From positions 32,991-96,990 of the forward strand of contig LUJM01000096.1 in NCBI GenBank assembly GCA_001689415.1: a stretch of 64,000 bases of DNA. The letters are read 5' to 3'. Shown piece after piece: positions 1 to 8,985 of the stretch. The notes beneath the pieces are model-generated. The model had not been told where the DNA came from. It worked only from the letters and a program-made list of their open reading frames with translations, and searched no databases. Source of the DNA: Bacteroidales bacterium M2 (GTDB lineage Bacteria; Bacteroidota; Bacteroidia; Bacteroidales; Muribaculaceae). Both the position numbers and the translations under genes were made by a program. Numbering within the stretch: the stretch's first letter is position 1; every line of letters starts with the position of its first letter.

Positions 1-1
1 C

Positions 2-580
2 GGTTTCTGGCAGTTTATAGCTTCGGCAGCGAAAGAATACGGCCTTGAAATAAACGACGAGGTAGATGAGCGCTACAATATAGAAAAATCAACTGTAGCA
101 GCATGCAAATACCTCAAAAAGGCCTATGCCCGATATGGCGACTGGCCCTCTGCCATGGCAGCGTACAACGGGGGGCAGGCACGCATATCCCGCGAACTCG
201 ACGCCCAGAACGCCACAACATCGCTCGACCTTTACCTGGCCGAAGAAACTACCCGCTATCCCTACAGGGTCATGGCAATGAAAACAGTGCTCGAAAACCC
301 GGCCAAGTATGGTTTCCGTCTGCGCGACGACCAACTGTACCAGCCTCGCAAATATAAGATAGTGGAAGTCAACGGCCCTGTTGAAGACTGGCCTACCTGG
401 GCTAAGAAACAAGGCATCAACTACTCTATCCTTCGCGAAGAGAACCCTTGGATCAGAGCGAAAAAACTCACCAACAAAACAGGCAAGACCTACAAGGTAC
501 GTATTCCACTGCCCGAGTCGATGTCGCGCCGCAAAGCCGGAGTGCGCACATTCAACAAGGCATGGACCACCGGAAACTAA
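2..580 (+). CDS. lytic transglycosylase, MltD-like (5' truncated)
   Basis: This is the 3' end of a murein lytic transglycosylase; the reading frame is open from base 2 and its start lies outside the window. The visible SLT-type segment has GFWQF at the very beginning, a DERYN stretch, and then the typical helix ending GDWPSAMAAYNGG (stop at 578-580). Enzymes of this fold cleave the MurNAc-GlcNAc bond of peptidoglycan and leave 1,6-anhydro ends, usually from the periplasm or outer membrane. The catalytic glutamate would lie upstream and cannot be checked. About 120 residues follow the SLT fold; they are basic and could be the start of a cell-wall-binding tail, but I cannot identify a complete LysM repeat. 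The family assignment is firm; the MltD subfamily is an inference. Confidence 0.88.
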   Translation, partial: GFWQFIASAAKEYGLEINDEVDERYNIEKSTVAACKYLKKAYARYGDWPSAMAAYNGGQARISRELDAQNATTSLDLYLAEETTRYPYRVMAMKTVLENPAKYGFRLRDDQLYQPRKYKIVEVNGPVEDWPTWAKKQGINYSILREENPWIRAKKLTNKTGKTYKVRIPLPESMSRRKAGVRTFNKAWTTGN

Positions 581-588
581 CGGCCGAT

Positions 589-640
589 TTAAGTTTCGCA
601 AGTAGAATACAACAACCAAGTTGAGCTTTAGAAACTTAAG
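589..640. repeat. dispersed palindromic element, copy 1
   Basis: The left arm TTAAGTTTCGCAAG (589-602) and right arm CTTTAGAAACTTAA (626-639) form an imperfect inverted repeat, with CAAC/GTTG pairing possible inside. The left arm is identical over 14 bases to the left arm of the element at 21326-21408. It sits between the transglycosylase stop and the uvrA start, so it may be a terminator-like or mRNA-processing structure, or a small repeat family. It lacks a clear T tract. Confidence 0.5.
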
Positions 641-662
641 TTGTTTCAGTGTAGATATACGA

Positions 663-3533
663 ATGACCACCGACACACATAGACCAACAATTGCAGACGA
701 CGGCACCGAGGGACTTATCGAAGTAATCGGAGCACGCGTCAACAACCTAAAAAATATCAACGTTGCCATCCCCCACCAATCGCTCACAGTGATTACCGGT
801 TTGAGTGGCAGCGGCAAATCATCGCTTGCTTTCGACACAATCTTTGCCGAAGGCCAGCGTCGTTATATCGAAACATTCTCGGCATACGCCCGCAATATGC
901 TCGGCAAGCTCGAGCGCCCCGAGGTAGACCATATAAGCGGTCTGTGCCCCGTTATCGCAATCGAGCAAAAGACAGTAAACCGCAATCCGCGCAGTACTAT
1001 CGGCACCACCACCGAGGTATACGACTTCCTGCGACTCCTGTTCGCACGAATCGGCAAGGCTCGCAGCTATATCTCGGGGGCTGAAATGGTGAAGTATACC
1101 GACGAGAAAATCGTAGATCTCATACTGGAGAAGTACGACGAACGCAAGGTCTATATCCTGGCACCATTGGTCAAAAACCGCAAGGGCCACTACAAAGAGC
1201 TTTTCGAACAGCTCACCCGCAAGGGGTTCATCAATGTGCGCGTCGACGGCAAACTGCTCGAAATCACACCCGGAATGCGGCTTGACAGATACAAGAACCA
1301 CAGCGTAGAGCTGGTAATCGACCGTCTGAAAGTCAATGCCAAAGACCGCGAACGAATACTTGCATCGGTTGACAGCGCTCTTGACCAGGGCGATAAAGAA
1401 ATGCTCGTATGCGATGCCGAAACCAACGAGGTGGCATACTACAGCCAGGAGCTCATGGACCCGGTATCGGGAATTTCGTACCACGATCCGGCCCCGCATA
1501 ACTTCTCGTTCAACTCGCCGCACGGCGCATGCCCGCGATGCAAGGGTCTGGGCTATGTGAATATCATCGACAGGGCAAAAATCGTACCCAACGAAAAACT
1601 CAGCATTCACGGCGGAGCGCTCGTACCACTCGGAAAATATCGTGAAACGCTGATATTCTTACAGATACGTGCTATTCTCGAGGCCTACGGATTTACAATC
1701 AAAACGCCTTTTGCAGAACTGAGCGAAGAGGTTGTAGACGAGATATTTAATGGAACAACCTCAGTGCCGCGACTGGAGGGCAATACCTACTCCGGATTCG
1801 AGTATTTCCGCACCTACGACGGGCTGATAAAATTTATCGAACAGAACGGCGACGAAGACGGTTCGTACCAGGATCGCAAATGGAGCGGGCAGTTCGCCAC
1901 AAGGTGTGTCTGCCCGGAGTGTAATGGTTCAAGGCTCAACAAGGAGGCCCTGCACTTCTATGTTGACGGCAAGAATATAGCCGAGCTGTCGGCACTCGAC
2001 ATCGACGACCTTGCCATGTGGGCCTCAACAGTAATGGACCGTCTCGACAATCGCGACCGCAAAATAGCATCTGAAATCATCAAAGAGATTTCGACACGAC
2101 TGCACTTCCTCGTTGATGTCGGATTGAGCTACCTACAACTCAATCGAGCCTCGGGCACACTCTCGGGCGGCGAGAGCCAGCGCATCAGACTGGCGACACA
2201 GCTTGGTAGCGAGCTTGTAAACGTGCTTTACATACTTGACGAACCGTCGATAGGCCTTCATCAACGCGACAACCGCCGCCTCATCGATTCGCTTAAACGA
2301 CTTCGCGACGCAATGAATACTATAGTCGTAGTCGAACACGACAAAGATATAATGCTCGAAGCTGACTATGTGGTAGATATCGGCCCCGGAGCGGGACGCA
2401 AAGGCGGCGAAGTGGTCTTCCAAGGAACTCCGGCACAAATGCTTGAGACAAATACCGTAACAGCACAATACCTCAACGGCACACGCAAAATCGAGACCCC
2501 TGCGCAACGACGCAAAGGCAACGGCAAGACGCTGACACTACGCGGCGCGACCGGTCATAACCTGCAAAATGTAGATTTGACATTAGAACTCGGCACATTG
2601 ACAGTAGTTGCCGGCGTATCCGGTTCGGGTAAGTCGACACTCGTCAACGGCACGCTCCAACCCATTCTGAGCAAGCACTTTTACCGTTCGCTCGAAGAAC
2701 CACTACCCTACCGTGAAATCGAGGGCATAGAGAATATCGACAAGGTTGTGACCGTAGACCAGTCACCGCTTGGCCGCTCACCACGCTCAAACCCGGCTAC
2801 ATATACCGGAGTGTTCACCGACATCCGCAACCTATTCGTAGCGCTCCCCGAGGCAAAGATTCGCGGATACAAACCCGGACGATTCAGCTTCAATGTAGCC
2901 GGAGGCCGGTGCGAGGCTTGCAAAGGAAATGGCTATAAGACCATAGAAATGAACTTCTTGCCAGACGTGCTCATACCTTGCGAGGAATGCCACGGCAAAC
3001 GGTACAACCGCGAGACACTTGAAGTACGCTTCAAGGGCAAATCGATTGCCGATGTACTCGATATGACTATCAACCAAGCGTGCGAGTTTTTTGCAGGCAT
3101 ACCAAATATCTTCAAGAAAATCAAGGTATTGCAAGATATCGGCCTGGGCTACATCAAACTCGGCCAGCCGTCGGCCACACTGTCGGGCGGCGAGAACCAG
3201 CGCGTCAAACTTGCCACCGAGCTCGCCAAACGCGACACCGGGCGCACGCTCTTTATCCTCGACGAGCCGACCACAGGCCTTCACTTCGACGATATCAACA
3301 CCCTCATGACAATCCTCAACAAGCTCGTTGACAGAGGTAATACCGTACTTGTGATAGAGCACAACCTCGACGTGCTTCGCCTTGCCGACCGCCTGGTCGA
3401 CATGGGACCGGAAGGAGGACGCGGGGGAGGAAGAATCCTCGCCCAAGGCACTCCCGAAGCCGTAGCAGGCACCGACTCGCCCACAGCGCCCTTCCTGCGT
3501 GACGAAGGTATAGTACCGCTACGTCAAGGATGA
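663..3533 (+). CDS. uvrA: excinuclease ABC subunit A
   Basis: UvrA is the damage-recognition ATPase of nucleotide excision repair; it dimerises, loads UvrB on lesions and leaves before UvrC cuts. The 956-residue product has the duplicated ABC layout: first Walker A GLSGSGKSS near residue 46, zinc-type pairs CPRCKG (about 289) and CPECNG (about 416), signature LSGGESQR (about 500), second Walker A GVSGSGKST (about 651), the second zinc module CEACKG/CEECHG (about 749-775) and second signature LSGGENQR (about 840). The frame also opens at a TTG at 621, but that would start inside the palindrome at 589-640 and adds 14 residues before the family's usual N-terminus, so the ATG at 663 is preferred. 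Length matches the family. A Bacteroidales genome often holds more than one uvrA paralogue, so this may be one of two. Confidence 0.96.
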   Translation: MTTDTHRPTIADDGTEGLIEVIGARVNNLKNINVAIPHQSLTVITGLSGSGKSSLAFDTIFAEGQRRYIETFSAYARNMLGKLERPEVDHISGLCPVIAIEQKTVNRNPRSTIGTTTEVYDFLRLLFARIGKARSYISGAEMVKYTDEKIVDLILEKYDERKVYILAPLVKNRKGHYKELFEQLTRKGFINVRVDGKLLEITPGMRLDRYKNHSVELVIDRLKVNAKDRERILASVDSALDQGDKEMLVCDAETNEVAYYSQELMDPVSGISYHDPAPHNFSFNSPHGACPRCKGLGYVNIIDRAKIVPNEKLSIHGGALVPLGKYRETLIFLQIRAILEAYGFTIKTPFAELSEEVVDEIFNGTTSVPRLEGNTYSGFEYFRTYDGLIKFIEQNGDEDGSYQDRKWSGQFATRCVCPECNGSRLNKEALHFYVDGKNIAELSALDIDDLAMWASTVMDRLDNRDRKIASEIIKEISTRLHFLVDVGLSYLQLNRASGTLSGGESQRIRLATQLGSELVNVLYILDEPSIGLHQRDNRRLIDSLKRLRDAMNTIVVVEHDKDIMLEADYVVDIGPGAGRKGGEVVFQGTPAQMLETNTVTAQYLNGTRKIETPAQRRKGNGKTLTLRGATGHNLQNVDLTLELGTLTVVAGVSGSGKSTLVNGTLQPILSKHFYRSLEEPLPYREIEGIENIDKVVTVDQSPLGRSPRSNPATYTGVFTDIRNLFVALPEAKIRGYKPGRFSFNVAGGRCEACKGNGYKTIEMNFLPDVLIPCEECHGKRYNRETLEVRFKGKSIADVLDMTINQACEFFAGIPNIFKKIKVLQDIGLGYIKLGQPSATLSGGENQRVKLATELAKRDTGRTLFILDEPTTGLHFDDINTLMTILNKLVDRGNTVLVIEHNLDVLRLADRLVDMGPEGGRGGGRILAQGTPEAVAGTDSPTAPFLRDEGIVPLRQG

Positions 3534-3584
3534 ATCACGGATAATCTTTTTATCTTAAATGCAATAGTTTATGTGAAATATTGT

Positions 3585-3592
3585 TATATTTG
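3585..3592 (+). promoter_or_regulatory. promoter -7 box for the gene at 3619
   Basis: TATATTTG matches the Bacteroidota -7 consensus TAnnTTTG, about 26 bases before the ATG. The -33 region shows only TTTA. A nine-codon frame (3597-3626) begins about where transcription should start and overlaps the downstream start codon. Confidence 0.55.
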
Positions 3593-3618
3593 CAGCATGA
3601 ATACCACCTCGAAGAAAT

Positions 3619-4458
3619 ATGGCTAATACTTGGTTGAAAAAGATGTTCCGCGCCGAAGTTGCCGGAGTTCTGGTTGCTTTGGTTGGATTGTTTATCGCCC
3701 TACCACAATTTCAGAAAGACGCACTTGCAGAGTTAACAATACACAATCGTTACGAGTTAGAAAACAAAACGGTATTTGTTTGCGACCGTAACTCCGACGC
3801 ACTGTCGGCGATATTGCCTGAATTGAGCAACGGGACCAAGTATTCGCTCAATAACTTTTCATTGAGATATAGTTTCCGTAACCTACCGACAGATTACGTA
3901 GTTTCCGACGAATTCAAGTCGAGGCCCGGCATAGATAAAACAGATTTCATATACGACAGTCATACACTCTATGCGCACACGAGTGTCGAATCACCTATAA
4001 AGAGCCTCACGATAAAAGGCTATACCACAATCAGCTATACTATCGAATATACATTCGACGGAATATCTGACAAGGGCATAATCACCGGCAGGGTTACCAT
4101 GACCGACAGCGAACCGGCCAAACCATACTATCTATATACAGAAGGCAAATTGACATATGTCGGGGTAGATACGTCAAATGCTTTGGCCGAACCGCAAAGT
4201 GCAGAGACGACTGAAAAGGAGACGGCGGAAGACAACTCATCCACCTCATGGGGAAAATCGATCTTTTGTATCCTCATAGTCTTCGGTTGCGCGACAGTTG
4301 CCTACCTTATCTTCTGCATCAAAATCGACGGCAAAGAAATAGGCGAAATAATCGAGGACAAATTACCTGAATGGCTATTTTTCATAGTAATTTTCATATG
4401 GTTGCTTGCTATCCCACTGCTTGTATCGATATTTGTATTTTTTCCATTGCTATGGTAA
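3619..4458 (+). CDS. unknown membrane protein with three predicted spans
   Basis: I do not recognise this 279-residue protein. It begins with a short basic stretch followed by a hydrophobic segment (about 13-30, GVLVALVGLFIALPQF). A mainly polar, beta-rich region of about 175 residues follows, then an acidic low-complexity linker rich in E, T and S (about 190-208). Two C-terminal hydrophobic segments (about 213-233 and 252-277) are separated by a charged loop. This suggests an inner-membrane protein with one folded extracytoplasmic domain. It stands alone between uvrA and a clostripain-like lipoprotein, with its own -7 box. Base composition is A/T richer than uvrA, as often seen in accessory genes. 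No catalytic motif was seen. Confidence 0.75.
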   Translation: MANTWLKKMFRAEVAGVLVALVGLFIALPQFQKDALAELTIHNRYELENKTVFVCDRNSDALSAILPELSNGTKYSLNNFSLRYSFRNLPTDYVVSDEFKSRPGIDKTDFIYDSHTLYAHTSVESPIKSLTIKGYTTISYTIEYTFDGISDKGIITGRVTMTDSEPAKPYYLYTEGKLTYVGVDTSNALAEPQSAETTEKETAEDNSSTSWGKSIFCILIVFGCATVAYLIFCIKIDGKEIGEIIEDKLPEWLFFIVIFIWLLAIPLLVSIFVFFPLLW

Positions 4459-4518
4459 AATCATTGCGGGTCTTCGTTAAAAGTTTTTAAGCGATTTTTA
4501 AGAGTGCTGAAAATTTTG

Positions 4519-4526
4519 TAAATTTG
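4519..4526 (+). promoter_or_regulatory. promoter -7 box almost abutting the start codon at 4533
   Basis: TAAATTTG fits TAnnTTTG and ends only six bases before the ATG at 4533, so the transcript should begin at or within a few bases of the start codon. The -33 region (around 4495-4500) has a T run but no exact TTTG. Confidence 0.5.
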
Positions 4527-4532
4527 TATGTT

Positions 4533-5684
4533 ATGAAAAAGCGATTTAGCTCTTATTCCAAATACTTCATTTTCACAATTATAGCCACATTGGCTATAGC
4601 ATGTGAAGATGACCCTCAAGTACCTCAGTCAGAGACGAAAGGCCGCATGGTGCTTGTATACCAGGTAGCAAACAACAATCTTAGCCGCTATAGCGACGAC
4701 GACTACAACGAAATGCTGCAAGGAGCAGGCGATATCGGCAGCGATAATCACTTGTTGGTTTACCGTCACTCACGCACCGTATCGCCTATGCTTGTAGAAG
4801 TGAAGGCCAACGGTGTCGACACCCTGTACACATACGATACTGCAACCAGTTCGGTCGATATAAGCCGTGTGGTTAAAGTAATTGAGGATGCCAAGAAATA
4901 TGCCAATGCCGAGCAGTACGGCCTTGTACTGTGGAGTCACGGCTCCGGCTGGATTCAGGACGGAATGGAGCAGACCGGAGTAAAACGAAGCTTCGGCGAC
5001 GACGGCGGAAAAAGGATGAACAGCACAGACCTCGCCACAGCACTGCAACAGGCCGGCGGTTTCGACTGGATTTATTTCGATTGCTGCTACATGATGTCGG
5101 TAGAGACCCTCTACGAGCTGCGCAACACGGCAAAGTTCTTTGTCGGAAGTGTTACCGAGCTTCAATTGCCGGGCATGCCTTACCACCTGAATATGAAGTA
5201 CTTCTTTGCACCCGGCGAGAGCGATTTAGTCGGTGCAGCACAGAGCACCTTCGATTATTACCTCGAGCGCATAGCAGCTACGCCGAAAGATATCACCAAC
5301 AACTACTGCACTATGAGCGTGGTCAAGGCTTCGGCTCTTGACGAACTTGCCCGTGTCACCCGCAACATTTACGCCGAAGCAGAGAAATCCCTGCCCGACG
5401 GATTTGTGCCGCAACGATACTCGAATGTTCGCGAGACAAGTTGCAACTACTTCGATTTCGGTCAGTACGCCAACGCATTGGCAGCCAATGGGAATGAAGA
5501 ATTCAACAAGGCACTTGCCGATGCCGTGCTTTACGATGCCGCCACCAAATATTTGCGAGAGCTCCCGATCGAACATCACAGCGGCATGTCAACCTACATA
5601 CTCCGTGCAAGCTCCTCACATACAAACAAAAACTATCAGTCGCTGTCGTGGTATCACGACGTAGCCAGCGTACTTAAATTCTAA
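4533..5684 (+). CDS. clostripain-family (peptidase C11) lipoprotein
   Basis: This is a predicted exported cysteine protease of the C11/clostripain family, which cleaves after basic residues. The signal peptide ends in a lipobox (LAIAC, Cys about residue 24), so the mature protein is probably a lipid-anchored envelope protein. The catalytic His lies in WSHGSGW (H136) and the Cys in FDCCYMM (C184/C185, with C185 in the family's D-x-C position). The frame also opens at TTG 4524, but that start falls inside the promoter box, and ATG 4533 gives a normal lysine-rich signal peptide; the product is 383 residues. The mechanosensitive channel gene follows five bases after the stop, suggesting cotranscription. 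Substrate is unknown. Confidence 0.88.
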   Translation: MKKRFSSYSKYFIFTIIATLAIACEDDPQVPQSETKGRMVLVYQVANNNLSRYSDDDYNEMLQGAGDIGSDNHLLVYRHSRTVSPMLVEVKANGVDTLYTYDTATSSVDISRVVKVIEDAKKYANAEQYGLVLWSHGSGWIQDGMEQTGVKRSFGDDGGKRMNSTDLATALQQAGGFDWIYFDCCYMMSVETLYELRNTAKFFVGSVTELQLPGMPYHLNMKYFFAPGESDLVGAAQSTFDYYLERIAATPKDITNNYCTMSVVKASALDELARVTRNIYAEAEKSLPDGFVPQRYSNVRETSCNYFDFGQYANALAANGNEEFNKALADAVLYDAATKYLRELPIEHHSGMSTYILRASSSHTNKNYQSLSWYHDVASVLKF

Positions 5685-5689
5685 ACAAG

Positions 5690-6790
5690 ATGATATTACA
5701 GATTCCGAACATAACACCACAGTTGCCCGACTCTATACCAAGTGTCGACAAGGAAGTGTCAATGCTTTCGTCGCTGTCGTTCGACGAACTCATATCCCGG
5801 CTCATCAGCACCGGCGTTACATTTGTGATCAACCTCGCTATCGCAATCCTGGTATTCTACCTCGGACGGTTGATTATAAACAAATTATACAAATTTATCA
5901 GTGGCATATTCGTCAAACGGCGCCTCGACCAGTCGCTTGCAACCTTTGTGCTGAGCCTGGTGCGGATAGTACTCTATTTCCTGCTCATCGTCACTGTGAT
6001 AGGTATTCTCGGTATCGAGACATCATCGTTTATCGCACTCTTTGCCTCTGCCGGCGTTGCCATAGGTATGGCACTTAGCGGCACATTGCAGAACTTTGCA
6101 GGCGGAGTGCTTATACTGCTGCTCAAACCTTACAAAATCGGTGACTTCATCGAGACCCAGGGCTACTCGGGTACGGTGCGCGACATACAGATATTCAGCA
6201 CCATAATCTGCACACCCGACAATAAATCTATCATCATACCTAACGGCGGCCTTTCGACCGGCACCATAAACAACTACAACAAAGAGGATTACCGCCGTGT
6301 AGACTGGGTAGTAAGCATCAGCTACGGCGACGATGTTGATGTTGCCCGCAAGGCAATTCTCGATATAATAGCATCCGATGACCGCATCGTAAGCCGATTT
6401 ATCGAAGATGATCGCAAGAAACGCATAGCCGAAGAGGCTGTAAAAGAGGCTGAGGAAAAACAGAACCAGATCGACGAGACTATTGAAGAAGAACCTCGCC
6501 GCGGTCTGTGGCGTATATTCGGTCATAAACGTCGACCGTCGATACCTAAGCCTGAAGACCTGCCTTCGCCCAGCGAAATCTTCAATACCCAGCCTAAAGA
6601 CTGCTCACCGGCAGTCAAGGTGGGCAGCCTTGCAGCAAGCAGCGTAGACCTGAAAGTGAACGTATGGACCCGTTCAGACTTCTACTGGGGCGTATACTAC
6701 GACCTCAACGAACGCTTCTACAAAGAGCTCCCCGAAGCCGGCATCCACTTCCCCTACCCCCAGCTCGACGTGCATGTACAGCACAGTTAA
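5690..6790 (+). CDS. small-conductance mechanosensitive channel (MscS family) with charged insertion
   Basis: MscS channels open when membrane tension rises and release solutes during hypo-osmotic shock. The 366-residue product has an N-terminal amphipathic stretch, three hydrophobic segments (about 45-65, 85-110, 113-140), and the glycine/alanine-rich pore helix with ASAGVAIGMALSGTLQNFAGG. The MscS beta domain follows (KIGDFIETQGYSGTVRDI ... IPNGGLSTGTINNYN). Between the beta and final alpha/beta parts, about residues 240-310, lies a strongly charged insertion rich in K, E and R (DDRKKRIAEEAVKEAEEKQN) that is not part of the classical E. coli fold and may be coiled coil. The alpha/beta fold then resumes and ends at residue 366. 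The insertion could bind a partner or alter gating; that is inference. Confidence 0.9.
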   Translation: MILQIPNITPQLPDSIPSVDKEVSMLSSLSFDELISRLISTGVTFVINLAIAILVFYLGRLIINKLYKFISGIFVKRRLDQSLATFVLSLVRIVLYFLLIVTVIGILGIETSSFIALFASAGVAIGMALSGTLQNFAGGVLILLLKPYKIGDFIETQGYSGTVRDIQIFSTIICTPDNKSIIIPNGGLSTGTINNYNKEDYRRVDWVVSISYGDDVDVARKAILDIIASDDRIVSRFIEDDRKKRIAEEAVKEAEEKQNQIDETIEEEPRRGLWRIFGHKRRPSIPKPEDLPSPSEIFNTQPKDCSPAVKVGSLAASSVDLKVNVWTRSDFYWGVYYDLNERFYKELPEAGIHFPYPQLDVHVQHS

Positions 6791-6846
6791 ACACATGAGC
6801 CACGCGATTTTACAGAATTATATAACAGAGAGTAAACCGTATAAAC

Positions 6847-8985
6847 ATGAGAATTATCCCATTTCTTGCCATGGCAGCACTGCTCCCCGGAGCCTGTAGC
6901 AAACAGGCTAAAATAGAGTATCCGTCAGCCCCGAACGACAGCACCAGCTACGAGGCATTCGGCATGACAGTCAACGACCCTTACCGCCCGCTCGAAAACG
7001 ATACGGCAGCGGCAACCCTTGCCTGGGTCGAGGCTGAGAACAAAGTGACACAGGACTACCTGTCGCAAATCCCCTTCCGCAACGATATACACCGCCGTCT
7101 CGAGACCCTCAACCGCTTCGGCCGTCAGGGTCTGCCGACAAAAGAGAGCGACGGCAAATACTACTTCTTTGCCAACGACGGCAGCAAGAATCAGAGCGTA
7201 CTATACCGAGCAGACAGCTTCGACGGTACTCCAGAGGTATTCCTCGACCCCAACACACTTAGCGAGGACGGAACAGTAGCGCTGACCGGTGTTTTCCAAA
7301 GTCCTGACGGCAAGTACACAGCCTATACTATTTCTCGTTCGGGCAGCGACTGGACAGAAATATATGTAATGGACACCGCCACCGGCAAACTCCTCGACGA
7401 CCACATCGTATGGGCTAAATTCACTGACGCACAGTGGCACGGCGACGGATTCTACTACAGTGCTTACGATGCCCCCGAAGCCGGTAAAGAATTCAGCAAC
7501 GCCAATACCGGCCACAAAGTATATTACCATAAAATCGGCACACCGCAGAGCGACGACCGCCTTGCATTCGAAGATGCCGAGCACCCATTCCATTTCCACA
7601 GCGCAGTTATAGCCAAAGACGGCAGCGCCATGGCAATAGTAGGCGGTGGTGAAGGCACAGGTGAGTCTGTGATGATGCGCGACATGCGCGGCAACAACAG
7701 CAAGTGGATTACCATTGAAGGTTCGCAGGACTATACCAACGCACCCATTGCCATAATCGACGGCAAGATGTACCTATATACATCGGTAGGGGCACCCCGC
7801 AACCGCTTTGTAGTCGTGGACCCCAAAACACCCACATCGAAAGACTGGAAAGAAATCATACCTGAAGACCCCGAAGGCGGCGTGCTGACATCGGTACAAT
7901 TTGCCGGTCCGAACCACCTCATTGCAGTTTTTGACCGCGATGCATCGAATCACGCATACGTCTATACAACCGACGGTAAGCTTGTTCACGAAATCGAACT
8001 GCCCACCTACGGCACAGTGAGCGTATCGTCGAGCCGCGACAACGACGAAGTTTACTATGCATTCTCATCGTTTGTTTATCCCTCTGCACTTTACAAGTAC
8101 GACATCGCATCGGGAGAAAGCAAACTTTATCATCAAACTGAAATCGAAGGCCTCAACCCCGACGACTATGTAACCGAGCAGGTATTCTATGCCTCAAGCG
8201 ACGGCACACGCGTACCGATGTTTACCGTTCGCCACAAGGATGTTAAGCCCGACGGAACAAACCCGGTATACCTCTATGGCTACGGCGGCTTCAACATCAC
8301 ACTCAACCCAGGCTTCAACGCCAACCGCCTGTTGTGGCTTGAAAACGGCGGCATCTACGCACAGGCCAACCTACGCGGTGGTGCCGAATATGGCGACAAA
8401 TGGCACGAGGCCGGCACCAAGATGCAGAAACTCAACGTATTCAACGACTTTATCTCGGCAGCCGAATACATGATTGGCGAAGGTTGGACCAAACCCGAAC
8501 TTATGACAATAGAAGGAGGCAGCAACGGCGGTCTGCTTGTCGGCGCCACTGTGAATATGCGTCCCGACCTGTTCAAGGTTGCTATTCCGCGCGTAGGTGT
8601 AATGGATATGATGCGCTATCACCTCTTTACTATCGGCTGGAACTGGGCTGCAGACTATGGCACAGCTGACGACAGCAAAGAAATGGCCGAGTATCTGCTT
8701 GGATATTCTCCGATTCATAATATCAAGAACGACGGCACCGCTTACCCGGCTATCATAGTAACAACAGCCGATCACGACGACCGTGTAGTACCTGCTCACA
8801 GTTTCAAATACGCAGCCACCCTACAAGCCTCAGACACAGGCGATGCACCCAAACTTATCCGCATCGACAGCAAGGCCGGTCATGGCGCAGGCAAGCCTAT
8901 CAGCAAGGTAATCGACGAGTATACAGATATTTACTCATTTATCTTCAACAATATCGGCATCGAACCGCGCCCGGTTGAAAAATAA
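6847..8985 (+). CDS. prolyl oligopeptidase (S9A) lipoprotein
   Basis: This serine peptidase cleaves short peptides after proline. The 712-residue protein begins with a signal peptide and lipobox (LPGACSK, Cys about 17), so it is predicted to be lipid-anchored in the envelope rather than cytosolic like the animal enzyme. Residues about 28-430 form the seven-bladed propeller region, and the rest is the alpha/beta hydrolase. The triad is complete: Ser559 in GGSNGGLL, Asp in the DHDDRVVP motif (642-649) and His679 in AGHGAG. Length matches the S9A family. It follows the MscS gene after 56 bases. Downstream are REP-like palindromes and no obvious simple terminator. A role in periplasmic peptide processing is likely; the substrate is unknown. 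Confidence 0.95.
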   Translation: MRIIPFLAMAALLPGACSKQAKIEYPSAPNDSTSYEAFGMTVNDPYRPLENDTAAATLAWVEAENKVTQDYLSQIPFRNDIHRRLETLNRFGRQGLPTKESDGKYYFFANDGSKNQSVLYRADSFDGTPEVFLDPNTLSEDGTVALTGVFQSPDGKYTAYTISRSGSDWTEIYVMDTATGKLLDDHIVWAKFTDAQWHGDGFYYSAYDAPEAGKEFSNANTGHKVYYHKIGTPQSDDRLAFEDAEHPFHFHSAVIAKDGSAMAIVGGGEGTGESVMMRDMRGNNSKWITIEGSQDYTNAPIAIIDGKMYLYTSVGAPRNRFVVVDPKTPTSKDWKEIIPEDPEGGVLTSVQFAGPNHLIAVFDRDASNHAYVYTTDGKLVHEIELPTYGTVSVSSSRDNDEVYYAFSSFVYPSALYKYDIASGESKLYHQTEIEGLNPDDYVTEQVFYASSDGTRVPMFTVRHKDVKPDGTNPVYLYGYGGFNITLNPGFNANRLLWLENGGIYAQANLRGGAEYGDKWHEAGTKMQKLNVFNDFISAAEYMIGEGWTKPELMTIEGGSNGGLLVGATVNMRPDLFKVAIPRVGVMDMMRYHLFTIGWNWAADYGTADDSKEMAEYLLGYSPIHNIKNDGTAYPAIIVTTADHDDRVVPAHSFKYAATLQASDTGDAPKLIRIDSKAGHGAGKPISKVIDEYTDIYSFIFNNIGIEPRPVEK

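Noticed and set aside
621..662. TTG start of uvrA adding 14 residues
   Set aside because: It lies inside the palindrome 589-640 and the added residues do not resemble the family N-terminus; ATG 663 fits.
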